Assembly (NCBI GenBank): GCA_964567295.1
Contig: CAZMLU010000032.1
Location: 1-19,031 of the forward strand
Length of the DNA: 19,031 nt
Direction of reading: 5' to 3'
Origin: SLJK01 sp964567295
Lineage (GTDB): Bacteria; Bacillota; Dethiobacteria; DTU022; UBA8154
Every line of letters begins with the position of its first letter. The first letter of the stretch is position 1. The position numbers and the translations under genes were made by a program. Positions 1 through 6,447 of this stretch are shown piece after piece. The notes under the pieces are model-generated. The model saw only the letters and a program-made list of their open reading frames with translations, did no database searches and was not told the DNA's origin.

Positions 1-164
1 CAACACCCAATTTCTCCATAATTCCCGCAGCAACTTTGCCTGTTTTTAAGCTTAATTAGATTATTTTTGAAAAACAGCCGCACTTTGGTAAAAAAGTGTA
101 TGCGCTTGTTTTTCCGGTTGTTGGAGAAAGCTTGAAGTATAGATTCTGGTCGTGAAGTACACAT
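1..164 (-). CDS. small Cys-tailed protein, partial at window edge
   Basis: Reading leftwards from an ATG at 164, 54 codons are open to the window edge, leaving two bases (TG) of the next codon. A strong ribosome binding site (GGAGGTG, 174-180) lies 9 nt before the ATG, better than that of most genes here. The peptide begins MCTSRPESILQAF, has a basic, Phe-rich middle and ends SCCGNYGEIGC. From memory, short clostridial proteins ending in a CCGNYGxPGC-type motif exist, but their function is not known to me. The clustered cysteines could bind metal or form disulfides; that is inference. It overlaps the 3' end of the FAS1 gene in a different frame, so one of the two overlapping 3' regions is probably not the ancestral arrangement. 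The stop codon is not seen. Confidence 0.6.
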   Translation of the reverse strand, partial: MCTSRPESILQAFSNNRKNKRIHFFTKVRLFFKNNLIKLKNRQSCCGNYGEIGC

Positions 165-615
165 ATAACTTTTCACCTCCAAGGTTTAATTGCATCATAG
201 CGGAAACTTCCTCCTCAAACAATGCTTTATCTATATTTTTTCTATCATTTTGCTCCAGTAAGGTCTGTACGTTTTCGCCATCTAGGCCAAGGACGTCTGC
301 AGCCATTACTTTGCCGTCAACCACATGGTATAACAGCACATTTCCTATTGCAGCGGTATCTTCCAATAAGCCCTCAAGCATTCCCTCAGGGAGGTTCTCA
401 AAGGCTTCATCGGTCGGGGCGAACACGGTAAACGGGCCTTCTGCTTTCAATGCCTCAACCAGGTCGGCAGCTATAACAGCATCCACAAGGGTATTAAAAT
501 TTTCCGCTTCAATCGCTGTTTCAACAATATCTTTATCCGGATCTGCAGCAAAAACGCCAATACTTGAAACAAAAAGCATTAACACAACAAGACTCGTTAC
601 AAATAATTTTTTCAT
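61..615 (-). CDS. secreted FAS1 (fasciclin) domain protein, C-terminally truncated
   Basis: 184 aa. Residues 1-23 are a clean signal peptide (MKK, hydrophobic core, VFA cleavage site), so the product is exported. A FAS1 fold follows, with the motif TVFAPTDEAF (about 63-72) and the YH motif LLYHVVDGK (about 94-102). FAS1 domains are usually 130-140 residues and end with a second conserved block (NGVIHVID-like); here recognisable FAS1 similarity stops near residue 122. The last 60 residues are unrelated, and the final third is encoded over the ribosome binding site and body of the small gene at 1-164 in another frame. The start is supported by GGAAGGAAG upstream of the ATG at 615. FAS1 proteins act in adhesion or extracellular matrix; a protein lacking half the core sheet may not fold. 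Probably a deletion product or a recent pseudogene. Confidence 0.72.
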   Translation of the reverse strand: MKKLFVTSLVVLMLFVSSIGVFAADPDKDIVETAIEAENFNTLVDAVIAADLVEALKAEGPFTVFAPTDEAFENLPEGMLEGLLEDTAAIGNVLLYHVVDGKVMAADVLGLDGENVQTLLEQNDRKNIDKALFEEEVSAMMQLNLGGEKLYVYFTTRIYTSSFLQQPEKQAHTLFYQSAAVFQK

Positions 616-633
616 TTAGAAATCTTCCTTCCC

Positions 634-1125
634 ATGTTTGGTTTAATTAGGGTAGTAAAAAGGTTCAAAAATCAAAAAAATATTGTTAACGGTGTCACCT
701 CCCGGTTAATTAGTAAAGTCCTGCTGTGCTGCTTTAGCGGTGACCTGGAAGAGATTCAAAATACCAGAGACAGGAGCGGGGTTCTGAACTGCCTGCGTTC
801 TGCTCTGGAAGCAGCCTTCAAAAAGCAGGCGAAGATCAAAGAGGTGCGGTACGACCCGGGTAAGTATGACCTATTTGTCATCGGAACCCCTGTATGGGCT
901 TACAATATGTCTACCCCTGTAAGGGCTTACCTGGAACGGCACAAAACAAACTTCAGCGCCGCCTCTTATTTTGCCACCTGTGGATCTACCGGTGACAGCA
1001 AAACCCTGCAGGATATGGAGAACATAAGTGGGTCAAAACCCCGGGCGCAGTTGGCGATTAAGAAGGTTGATATGAAACCCGGTATTTATCAGGAGAAAAT
1101 TAAACAATTTGTCCGTGAACTTTAA
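634..1125 (+). pseudogene. flavodoxin-like protein, N-terminus lost
   Basis: The open frame codes 163 aa, but only residues from about 36 onward (GDLEEIQNTRDRSG, nucleotide 739) look like a flavodoxin-type FMN protein. The diagnostic pieces visible are the strand and loop YDLFVIGTPVWAYNMSTPVRAYL, and YFATCGSTGD. The first strand and the phosphate-binding loop (SxTGNT type) that should fill residues 1-30 are missing. In their place is an unrelated basic stretch, and no ribosome binding site precedes the ATG at 634. Without that loop FMN binding is unlikely. I found no frame in 634-738 that restores it, so this looks like 5' truncation rather than a simple frameshift. It is divergent from the truncated FAS1 gene with only 18 bp between the two start codons. 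Confidence 0.6.
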
Positions 1126-1221
1126 GGAAAGTATTAGCCGATCAAGTTTACCGTTAAAGCAAAAAAGACCGATGCTTTTTCGAGAAATTGTTTTGAATAA
1201 AAAAGAAAAAAGGGTAACTTT

Positions 1222-1251
1222 TTGTAATCACGAAATATATACAGGTATAAA
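1222..1251 (+). promoter_or_regulatory. candidate sigma-A promoter for the cupin gene
   Basis: TTGTAA (1222-1227) and TATAAA (1246-1251) are separated by 18 bp and end 36 bp before the cupin start, inside the 162-bp gap after the flavodoxin remnant. The match to consensus is moderate. The gap is AT-rich and otherwise shows nothing clear. Confidence 0.35.
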
Positions 1252-1287
1252 TATTTCAGGTTATTAGAGACGGGAGAGTGAAGCAAA

Positions 1288-1635
1288 GTGGTTGTTTCTC
1301 ATCGTGACCAGGTGAGCAAGGTGCCCATGTCTATGGCAGGGGCTGAAGGTGTTTTCAAAAAAATTCTCATCTCTCCGGAGGAAGGGTGGGAAGGGTATGT
1401 CATGCGCCTGTTTGAAATTGAAGAAGGTGGGCATACCCCCAGGCATCAGCACCCCTGGCCTCATATAAACTTTGTTGCGGACGGCCGGGGCATACTTTAC
1501 TTGGACGGAGAAGAGCATGAACTCCGGGCAGGGTGCTTTGCCTATGTGCCGGCGGGAAAAGAGCACCAGTTTTCTAGCACAGCAAACGGTCATTTATCAT
1601 TGATATGTATCGTACCGCAAGACGGGGAAAAATAA
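1288..1635 (+). CDS. small cupin-domain protein
   Basis: 115 aa, a single-domain cupin. Motif 1 is present as GGHTPRHQHPWPHINFVADGRG at about 47-68: the two HxH histidines are kept, but the usual glutamate of HxH(x)3-4E is replaced by His or Ile. Motif 2 is GCFAYVPAGKEHQFSS (about 82-97) and keeps its histidine. Three or four His could still hold a metal ion. Such stand-alone cupins are often sugar-binding, isomerase-like or sensory; the substrate cannot be read from sequence. The GTG start at 1288 follows a purine-rich GGGAGAGTGAAG. It appears monocistronic with its own promoter candidate. Family assignment is firm; function is unknown. Confidence 0.85.
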   Translation: MVVSHRDQVSKVPMSMAGAEGVFKKILISPEEGWEGYVMRLFEIEEGGHTPRHQHPWPHINFVADGRGILYLDGEEHELRAGCFAYVPAGKEHQFSSTANGHLSLICIVPQDGEK

Positions 1636-1637
1636 GG

Positions 1638-1787
1638 ATGGAACTCTTGCCTACAGGATTTAAACTGTATCTGGGACAATTAAGTGCTCTATAAGGTTAT
1701 GAATCAAGCGGTATTGAATTTTCGGCAGCCATTTCCAAGTATCGTGGACACGATGGAGAACTGGTCAGGCAGGCGGCCCTGGTCTGA
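1638..1787 (+). pseudogene. possible decayed coding remnant, unidentified
   Basis: Three bases after the cupin stop, an ATG opens a frame reading MELLPTGFKLYLGQLSAL, then a TAA (1692-1694), then 30 more codons in the same frame (GYESSGIEFSAAISKY...) to a TGA at 1785-1787. The composition is protein-like on both sides of the stop, but I do not recognise the family. It is the only coding-like material in the 347-bp stretch between the cupin and the bactofilin start, which otherwise holds parS. Confidence 0.25.
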
Positions 1788-1794
1788 ATAATAA

Positions 1795-1810
1795 TGTTTC
1801 ACGTGAAACA
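1795..1810. promoter_or_regulatory. parS: parS, chromosomal ParB (Spo0J) binding site
   Basis: TGTTTCACGTGAAACA is a perfect match to the 16-bp bacterial parS consensus. The dyad continues symmetrically on both sides to make a 26-bp perfect palindrome (1790-1815). ParB clamps load at parS and spread, and ParA then moves the origin region. parS sites cluster near oriC, agreeing with the neighbouring genes. The parAB genes are not in this window. No second copy was seen here. Confidence 0.93.
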
Positions 1811-1982
1811 TTATTTGGTTGCGTATGCAATTTTTTAATGGCACATTTTCACGAAGTTAAAACGCTTTTTCACTGCTCCGGAAGGTATTTTAAAAATATT
1901 GACGAACTGATTTATTGAAACGAGCGTATGTACTTGCTTGAATTTTTTATATGACTGCAAAAAGTGCGGAAAGGAGCACGTT

Positions 1983-2405
1983 TTGTTCAAGAAAAACAAG
2001 AATGGTAAAAGCGAAAAAATTGAAACCGTAGTGGGAAAAGAAACAAAAATGAGCGGCAAGATAGAAGCCAAGGGAAGCATGCGTGTTGAAGGGATATTTG
2101 AAGGAGATATATCTGCAGAGGGAGACGTTATAGTAGGCAATAATGCATATGTTAAGGGACACATTGAATGTAACAATTTGAACTTGGCTGGGAAACTGGA
2201 AGGAAATGCGAAGGTTGAAATGAGACTTGAGATCTTCGCAACCGGTGTTCTTGTTGGTGATGTTGTGGTAGGATCGCTGGTAGTAGAAGACGGCGCTGTG
2301 TTTTTAGGGGAAAGCGTAATGAAAGTTAAAGGCGAAAACAGAATTGTTAACGAAAACAATGAAGAAAAGAACGAAGAAAACAACGGAGAAGATATTAAGT
2401 CTTAG
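1983..2405 (+). CDS. bactofilin (DUF583) cytoskeletal protein
   Basis: 140 aa from the TTG at 1983. Bactofilins are right-handed beta-helix proteins that self-assemble into filaments and scaffold cell-wall, polar or chromosome-segregation factors. Visible are the typical opening IETVVGKETKMSGKIEAKGSMRVEGIFEGDI and repeating G-x-I/V rungs (VIVGNNAYVKGHI, LNLAGKLEGNAKV, VLVGDVVVGSLVVEDGAVF) up to about residue 115. A charged disordered tail rich in Asn and Glu follows. The TTG is chosen because AAGGAG (1971-1976) sits 6 nt upstream. The frame is open further upstream to another TTG at 1938, which would add 15 residues including a CxxC, but that start has no ribosome binding site and family members start close to the beta-helix. 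The gene lies 170 bp from parS. No transmembrane segment. Confidence 0.88.
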   Translation: MFKKNKNGKSEKIETVVGKETKMSGKIEAKGSMRVEGIFEGDISAEGDVIVGNNAYVKGHIECNNLNLAGKLEGNAKVEMRLEIFATGVLVGDVVVGSLVVEDGAVFLGESVMKVKGENRIVNENNEEKNEENNGEDIKS

Positions 2406-2419
2406 GTAAAAAGCAGCAC

Positions 2420-2437
2420 TTCTGTATCAATACAGAA
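2420..2437. promoter_or_regulatory. perfect short dyad after the bactofilin gene
   Basis: TTCTGTAT and ATACAGAA form an 8-bp perfect inverted repeat with a 2-nt centre, 15 bp after the bactofilin stop. It is followed by TTATT rather than a run of T, so it is a weak terminator or a protein-binding dyad. The rest of 2438-2597 shows no gene. Confidence 0.35.
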
Positions 2438-2597
2438 TTATTCGTGAAAAATATGGGAAGGATAGAAGGGGTTCTTAGTTTTGGAGCAGAATATAGGGAC
2501 GTATTAGCAATATTTGTTTTGATAAGCAAATGGCTTAAGGAAGGCAATGAATATGAGATTTATGTGAATGATTTATTTTGACGAGGAGGGGTTTAGG

Positions 2598-3254
2598 GTG
2601 CATGTTATAATAATGGGTCCTCCGGGAGCCGGCAAAGGAACCCAGGCAGAGAAGATTGTAAATGAATTTTCACTAGTACATGTTTCGACCGGCGATATGT
2701 TCCGGGCCGCAATTAAAAAAGAGACAGAAATGGGCTTAAAAGCCAAAGAATATATAGATAAAGGGGAGTTAGTTCCTGATGAGATAGTAGTAGGAGTGGT
2801 TAAAGAGAGGCTCTCCAGGCCGGATTGCCAACAAGGTGTGTTGTTGGACGGGTTCCCACGCACCTTGGAACAGGCAGAAGCTTTAGATGGTGTAATGAGT
2901 GAATTAAATATGAAGGCAGATGCAGTTATCAGTATAGATGTAAACGAGGATGAGTTGTTAAACCGCCTTACAGGAAGAAGAGTGTGCCGTAATTGTGGAA
3001 CTACTTACCATGTTAGTTTTAATCCTCCCAAAGTCCGAAATATATGTGACCACTGCGGAGGCGAGCTTTATCAACGTAGTGATGATACCGTGGAGACGGT
3101 TAAAGAAAGATTGAATGTTTACAAGAAACAAACTTTGCCTATGATTGATTATTATAAGCGCAGGGGAGTCTTTATTAGTATTGATGGTTCCCGTGATATC
3201 GATGAAGTTTTTGCTGATGTATCTTCGTACCTGAATGGCGTTCGGGAACAATAA
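2598..3254 (+). CDS. adk: adenylate kinase, zinc-binding LID type
   Basis: 218 aa, typical for long-LID adenylate kinases. It catalyses ATP + AMP to 2 ADP in the cytoplasm. Seen: P-loop GPPGAGKGT near the N-terminus, the AMP-site segment STGDMFRAAI, the DGFPRTLEQAEAL motif, and a LID with a structural zinc site CRNCGTTYH...CDHCGG (four Cys), then RSDDTVETVKERL. The start is GTG 2598, 9 nt after GGAGG (2584-2588). The open frame extends 10 codons further up, but those residues are foreign to the family. In most Firmicutes adk sits in the secY-adk-map ribosomal operon; here it stands alone between bactofilin and DUF951, followed by a terminator-like hairpin. It may be a relocated or second copy. 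All catalytic motifs are intact. Confidence 0.95.
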   Translation: MHVIIMGPPGAGKGTQAEKIVNEFSLVHVSTGDMFRAAIKKETEMGLKAKEYIDKGELVPDEIVVGVVKERLSRPDCQQGVLLDGFPRTLEQAEALDGVMSELNMKADAVISIDVNEDELLNRLTGRRVCRNCGTTYHVSFNPPKVRNICDHCGGELYQRSDDTVETVKERLNVYKKQTLPMIDYYKRRGVFISIDGSRDIDEVFADVSSYLNGVREQ

Positions 3255-3332
3255 GGAATTAATGTGGTTAAAGCAGATTGTGATATCGATTAAGAAGTTG
3301 AAGTTGAATTGGAATGAATTAATTAAGCTTTG

Positions 3333-3360
3333 GGGCGGGGTTCTCCTCCGCCCTATTATT
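3333..3360 (+). terminator. terminator-like hairpin after adk
   Basis: GGGCGG (3333-3338) pairs with CCGCCC (3348-3353). An inner GG/CC pair extends the stem around a TTCT loop with one bulged T. It is followed by TATTATTGT, a broken U-tract, so termination may be partial. No gene is recognisable in 3255-3461 around it. Confidence 0.5.
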
Positions 3361-3461
3361 GTCAATGTCAAAGAATCGAAATGACTCGTGCGGATGCAAT
3401 TGCTAAAGGGCAAGGTCTTGTAACAATTTGGAGTTAAGTGGTGGTGAAATGTTAAAGGAGT

Positions 3462-3647
3462 ATGTATAAGCTCGGACAGATAGTCAAAATGAAAAAAAGA
3501 CATCCTTGTGGCGGAGAACTATGGAAAATTATTAGAGTCGGCATGGATTTTAGAATTAAGTGCCAAAATTGTGGGCGCAGTGTAATGCTTCCACGCCGAC
3601 GCTTTGAGCGTGGTGTTAAAGAAATTATTCAGGGTTCGGAGGACTGA
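3462..3647 (+). CDS. DUF951 zinc-ribbon-like protein
   Basis: 61 aa. The sequence matches the DUF951 family: KLGQIVKMKKRHPCGGELWKIIRVGMDFRIKCQNCGRSVMLPRRRFERGVKEI. It has one Cys in HPCGG and a CxxC (CQNCG), three cysteines plus a histidine that could bind zinc. Its size and basic charge suggest a nucleic-acid role, but that is inference. The family typically lies directly upstream of ychF, as here (4 nt apart), implying co-translation. Start oddity: a good AAAGGAG (3454-3460) lies only 1 nt before the ATG and an in-frame TAA sits at 3453-3455, so no upstream start is possible. The next ATG (3489) would remove the conserved N-terminus. Confidence 0.88.
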   Translation: MYKLGQIVKMKKRHPCGGELWKIIRVGMDFRIKCQNCGRSVMLPRRRFERGVKEIIQGSED

Positions 3648-3651
3648 GCTT

Positions 3652-4749
3652 ATGGGGTTTAAATGTGGTATTGTAGGCCTTCCTAATGTAGGAAAATCGA
3701 CACTTTTTTCTGCTCTCTCCAACCTCCCAGTAGATAGAGCAAATTTTCCTTTCTGCACCGTTGAGCCTAATGTTGGCGTGGTTCCCGTCAAAGATGAGCG
3801 CCTATATAAAGTAGCCGGTCTTGTGAATTCTTCCAAGGTTACTCCGGCAACCCTTGAAATGGTTGATATTGCGGGTCTTATTGAAGGAGCTAGCAAAGGT
3901 GAAGGCCTTGGAAATCGCTTTTTAGCCAATATACGCGAAATGGATCTCCTATTGCATGTGGTAAGGGGTTTTCATGCACCCAATGTTTCGCACCTTCCAG
4001 GTGAACCTGATCCGGTTAGGGATATTGAAATCGTGGAGACTGAACTTATTTTAGCAGACATGGGAACATTGGAAAAACGAAAGGAGAAGGCGTTACGCGC
4101 CTTAAAAGGTGGCGGCGAGGCGTCCCGAAGGGAGGTAAATCTCCTGGAGAAAGTTTACCGGCACCTTGATGAAGGTAATCCTGCTATTTCTCTTTCTTTT
4201 TCAGATGAAGAGAGGGAGTCAATCGAAAGTTGGCAACTATTAACTTTAAAGCCTGTTATCTATGTGCTAAATATTGGGGAAGAAAACTTGCTGGAGAATA
4301 ATAATTTTCTTGTTCAAGCAGCGAAAGCAAGCGCTAAGAAAAGATATTCTCCCCTCATTATCATTTGTGCCTCGTTGGAAGCTGATTTGTTGGATCTCGA
4401 TTTTGAAGAGAGTAAAGAATTTATGGCGGAATATGGAATGGAGGAAGCAGGCCTTAACTCACTGGTGCGGAAGGGGTATGATCTTCTAGAGTTAATTACT
4501 TTTTTTACCATCAAGGGTGAGGAGGCTAAGGCCTGGGCTATACAAAAAGGAACTACTGCCGTAAAGAGTGCTGGAAAAGTCCACAGCGATATGGAAAGAG
4601 GTTTTATTGTTGCTGAAGCAATTAACTGGAAGGACTTGTTAGAAGCAGGCTCTCTTTCGGCGGCAAAAGAAAAAGGAATATTGCGGGTGGAAGGCAAAGG
4701 ATATAATGTTGAAGATGGTGATGTTATTCTTTTCCGATTTAAAGTATAA
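3652..4749 (+). CDS. ychF: ribosome-associated ATPase YchF/OLA1
   Basis: 365 aa, the usual length. Obg-family P-loop protein that prefers ATP over GTP, associated with ribosomes and stress responses. G1 is GLPNVGKSTLF right at the start, G3 is DIAGLIEGASKGEGLGNRFL, and the G4 position reads NIGE (NxxE in place of NKxD), the known signature of ATP specificity. A helical domain sits in the middle and a TGS-like domain at the C-terminus (FFTIKGEEAKAWAIQKGTTA... ending DVILFRFKV). The ATG at 3652 follows GGAGG (3638-3642), which lies inside the end of the DUF951 gene. The frame is open 16 codons further upstream but those residues overlap DUF951. A long stem-loop covers its stop codon. Confidence 0.97.
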   Translation: MGFKCGIVGLPNVGKSTLFSALSNLPVDRANFPFCTVEPNVGVVPVKDERLYKVAGLVNSSKVTPATLEMVDIAGLIEGASKGEGLGNRFLANIREMDLLLHVVRGFHAPNVSHLPGEPDPVRDIEIVETELILADMGTLEKRKEKALRALKGGGEASRREVNLLEKVYRHLDEGNPAISLSFSDEERESIESWQLLTLKPVIYVLNIGEENLLENNNFLVQAAKASAKKRYSPLIIICASLEADLLDLDFEESKEFMAEYGMEEAGLNSLVRKGYDLLELITFFTIKGEEAKAWAIQKGTTAVKSAGKVHSDMERGFIVAEAINWKDLLEAGSLSAAKEKGILRVEGKGYNVEDGDVILFRFKV

Positions 4750-4762
4750 TTTTAAATCGGAA
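4732..4762 (+). promoter_or_regulatory. 12-bp perfect stem-loop across the ychF stop
   Basis: TTCCGATTTAAA (4732-4743) and TTTAAATCGGAA (4751-4762) are exact inverted repeats around a 7-nt loop that contains the ychF TAA. No U-tract follows, so it is not a classical terminator. In the mRNA it would act as a 3' barrier, processing signal or attenuator between ychF and the permease gene. The 12-bp arms are unlikely to be chance. Confidence 0.55.
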
Positions 4763-4796
4763 GGAGTAGCAGAAAAGTTGAAAAGGAAGGTCCCAT

Positions 4797-5822
4797 ATGG
4801 CAGATAATAACTTTTTAAATATGACCAGAATCCTTGCCCTGGTCTTCCTATTGGTTGGCCTTATCTGGTTTTTTTATACTATTGCCTGGGTAATCCAACT
4901 GGTGGTTATAAGCCTCCTGATTGTATATATTCTTTTTCCTGTGGCAGAATTTTTTAAAAAACGCTTTCGTTTTTCGCATTTTCTATCCGTTATAACTGCT
5001 TTCTCGATTTTTTTAATGGTCATCTTCACCATGGTCGGGTTAGTTGTGCCAATTTTACAAAGAGAAATAGAAGATATTTTAGGAGATCTTCCCTATTATA
5101 TAGCCCAGTTCCAATATTATACGGAAGAGCTGGCAGAATACCTGGAAACTTTTAACCTGGGACCTGAGTTTCAGCAAGCTATCACGGGGTTGAGTGCCGA
5201 CTTACAGCCTATCATGGAAGAGTTGGCCAGTATCAGTATCTTTGTGATTGCCAGTTTTGTTGATATATTTTTTATTCTTTTTATCGTTTTTTACCTGCTC
5301 CATGATTTTCAAAATGTTCGCAGTGCTATAATGAGTCTTGTGCCCCAAGCCTACTTTAGCCATGCCGAACAAATAATTAATATAATCGATCTTAATTTCG
5401 GTAGTTATATAAGGGGAAACATAGTTCGCTGTGCTATAGTAGGGCTGATAACGGGTTTGTTTCTCAATTTTCTTGGTATGCCATATGCTCTTCTTTTGGG
5501 TATTGTGGCAGGCGTGTTAAATATTATAATGTATATTGGACCTTTTTTGGCCGCCATACCTGCTGTAATATTTAGCTTTTCTCCTCTTACGCCATCTCCC
5601 CACCTTATTATTATCTCTTATGTTGCAATTCAAATCATTGACGGGACTTTATTAGCCCCTTACCTGGTAGGGCAGGCTGTTAAGTTGAAACCGATTACTG
5701 TGATCGTAGGTTTGCTGATAGGGCAACAGTTGGCCGGTTTTTTAGGTATGATATTATCAACCCCCATTGCAGGTATTGCCCGTGGTGTTATTGAGTACAT
5801 GCGGGAGCAGAAAAATACTTGA
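4797..5822 (+). CDS. AI-2E family (YdbI/YtvI-like) membrane permease
   Basis: 341 aa integral membrane protein of the AI-2E/TerC-unrelated permease family (PF01594). The layout is two closely spaced hydrophobic segments at about 10-46, another at about 60-85, an amphipathic region at about 85-145, a strong segment at about 147-172 with the family-typical FYLLHDF ending, and a C-terminal half with four or so segments (about 205-275 and 295-330). Conserved pieces are GSYIRGNIVRCAIVGLITGLFL, GILNIIMYIGPF-like VAGVLNIIMYIGPFLAAIPA and LAPYLVGQAVKLKPITV. Members export diverse solutes (AI-2, sodium/proton antiport, others), and the substrate cannot be assigned. AAAGGAAGG supports the ATG. It follows ychF by 47 nt, so probably the same transcript, modulated by the stem-loop between them. 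Confidence 0.9.
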   Translation: MADNNFLNMTRILALVFLLVGLIWFFYTIAWVIQLVVISLLIVYILFPVAEFFKKRFRFSHFLSVITAFSIFLMVIFTMVGLVVPILQREIEDILGDLPYYIAQFQYYTEELAEYLETFNLGPEFQQAITGLSADLQPIMEELASISIFVIASFVDIFFILFIVFYLLHDFQNVRSAIMSLVPQAYFSHAEQIINIIDLNFGSYIRGNIVRCAIVGLITGLFLNFLGMPYALLLGIVAGVLNIIMYIGPFLAAIPAVIFSFSPLTPSPHLIIISYVAIQIIDGTLLAPYLVGQAVKLKPITVIVGLLIGQQLAGFLGMILSTPIAGIARGVIEYMREQKNT

Positions 5823-5851
5823 TAATTATCCTGCTTTTTTCTCTAGGCATT

Positions 5852-5885
5852 CCGGTTAATGGGAGTGTTTACATATTTAAACCGG
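5852..5885. repeat. inverted repeat after the permease gene
   Basis: CCGGTT (5852-5857) and AACCGG (5880-5885) are perfect inverted repeats, extended by AA/TT with one bulge, separated by about 22 nt. No T-run follows. It may be a weak transcript end or an operator upstream of the rpsF promoter; low support. Confidence 0.25.
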
Positions 5886-5921
5886 TATGCTAACGGGTGC
5901 TATTGTTTTCGATGTTAATGC

Positions 5922-5950
5922 TTGCTTTAAAATGTAGGGTGTGCTATGAT
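5922..5950 (+). promoter_or_regulatory. candidate promoter of the rpsF operon
   Basis: TTGCTT (5922-5927) and TATGAT (5945-5950) have the ideal 17-bp spacing. The predicted start near 5957 would leave a leader of about 95 nt before rpsF. The -10 matches consensus at 5 of 6 positions; the -35 keeps only TTG. Confidence 0.5.
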
Positions 5951-5961
5951 CTTTTCTGCCT

Positions 5962-6045
5962 TGTTGCATCTTTTTGCAACAGCTTTGAAAAGTTTAATCC
6001 CTGCTCCTTTTTTAAGAGAGGGGCCGATTTAGTCCGAAGGGAGGT
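5962..6045 (+). promoter_or_regulatory. structured rpsF leader, possible S6:S18 autoregulatory site
   Basis: The leader holds a perfect stem TGTTGCA/TGCAACA (5962-5968 with 5975-5981). A second fold pairs TCCCT (5998-6002) with AGGGA (6038-6042) and CTCC with GGGG (6020-6023), leaving a CCG-containing unpaired segment (GCCGATTTAGTCCGA). The outer stem would hide the rpsF ribosome binding site GGGAGGTG. Known: an RNA motif upstream of rpsF in many bacteria binds the S6:S18 complex through a CCG element. The link here is inference from position and these pairings. Confidence 0.35.
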
Positions 6046-6051
6046 GAGAAA

Positions 6052-6396
6052 ATGCAATTTTACGAAATAATGTTCATTGTTCAGCCTGAATACGAAGGGG
6101 AAGAATTGGAGAGTGCCATTGCCAGTGTTACCGGCGTCTTGGAAAATGTAGGCGCGGAAGTTACTTCTGTAAAGAAAATCGGCAAGCGCAGGTTGGCTTA
6201 TGAGATCAATGATATTAAAGAGGGCAATTATGTGCTTGTATACGTCCAGTCAGGGAATGAAATTGTCCCCTCACTGGACCACTTTTTTAAGGTAAGCGAA
6301 GGATATTTGCGCTACATGGTAGTTCGTTCAAAAGAGGAAATAGAGACACAGAGCGCGGAGCCTATTCAGGAGGAAGAAACAGTTGAAAGCGAGTAG
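6052..6396 (+). CDS. rpsF: 30S ribosomal protein S6
   Basis: 114 aa. S6 binds S18 and 16S rRNA helices 22-23 on the 30S platform. The start YEIMFIVQPEYEGEELESAI, the central KKIGKRRLAYEINDIKEGNYVLVYVQ and the later HFFKVSEGYLRYMVVR are canonical. The final 15-20 residues form an acidic tail (EEIETQSAEPIQEEETVESE) similar to the variable tails of the family. The ATG is preceded by the strong site GGGAGGTG. It is first gene of the rpsF-ssb-rpsR block, whose partner S18 is encoded two genes on. Confidence 0.97.
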   Translation: MQFYEIMFIVQPEYEGEELESAIASVTGVLENVGAEVTSVKKIGKRRLAYEINDIKEGNYVLVYVQSGNEIVPSLDHFFKVSEGYLRYMVVRSKEEIETQSAEPIQEEETVESE

Positions 6397-6413
6397 AAAA
6401 GATACTCTTTTTT
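6391..6413 (+). terminator. weak terminator-like hairpin overlapping the rpsF stop
   Basis: GAGTA (6391-6395) pairs with TACTC (6403-6407) around a 7-nt loop and is followed directly by six T. The stem is short, so it is likely to terminate only part of the transcripts, letting S6 be made in excess of SSB and S18. Confidence 0.4.
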
Positions 6414-6447
6414 GATGCAGACGATCTTAGAGTCTAAATTGTTTCTA

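Noticed and set aside
152..619. 155-codon + strand open frame opposite the FAS1 gene
   Set aside because: Ser/Thr-rich antisense shadow with no ribosome binding site; the opposite strand has a signal peptide and FAS1 motifs.
1938..1982. Upstream TTG start adding a CxxC segment to bactofilin
   Set aside because: No ribosome binding site for it; the stretch contains the ribosome binding site of the start at 1983.
1835..2383. 182-codon - strand open frame opposite bactofilin
   Set aside because: Low-complexity Ser/Phe/Thr translation typical of the complement of an acidic, Lys/Glu-rich gene; no initiation signal.
3362..3437. Short frame ending ADAIAKGQGLVTIWS before DUF951
   Set aside because: Under 20 codons from any ATG, no ribosome binding site and no recognised family; too little to call a gene or remnant.
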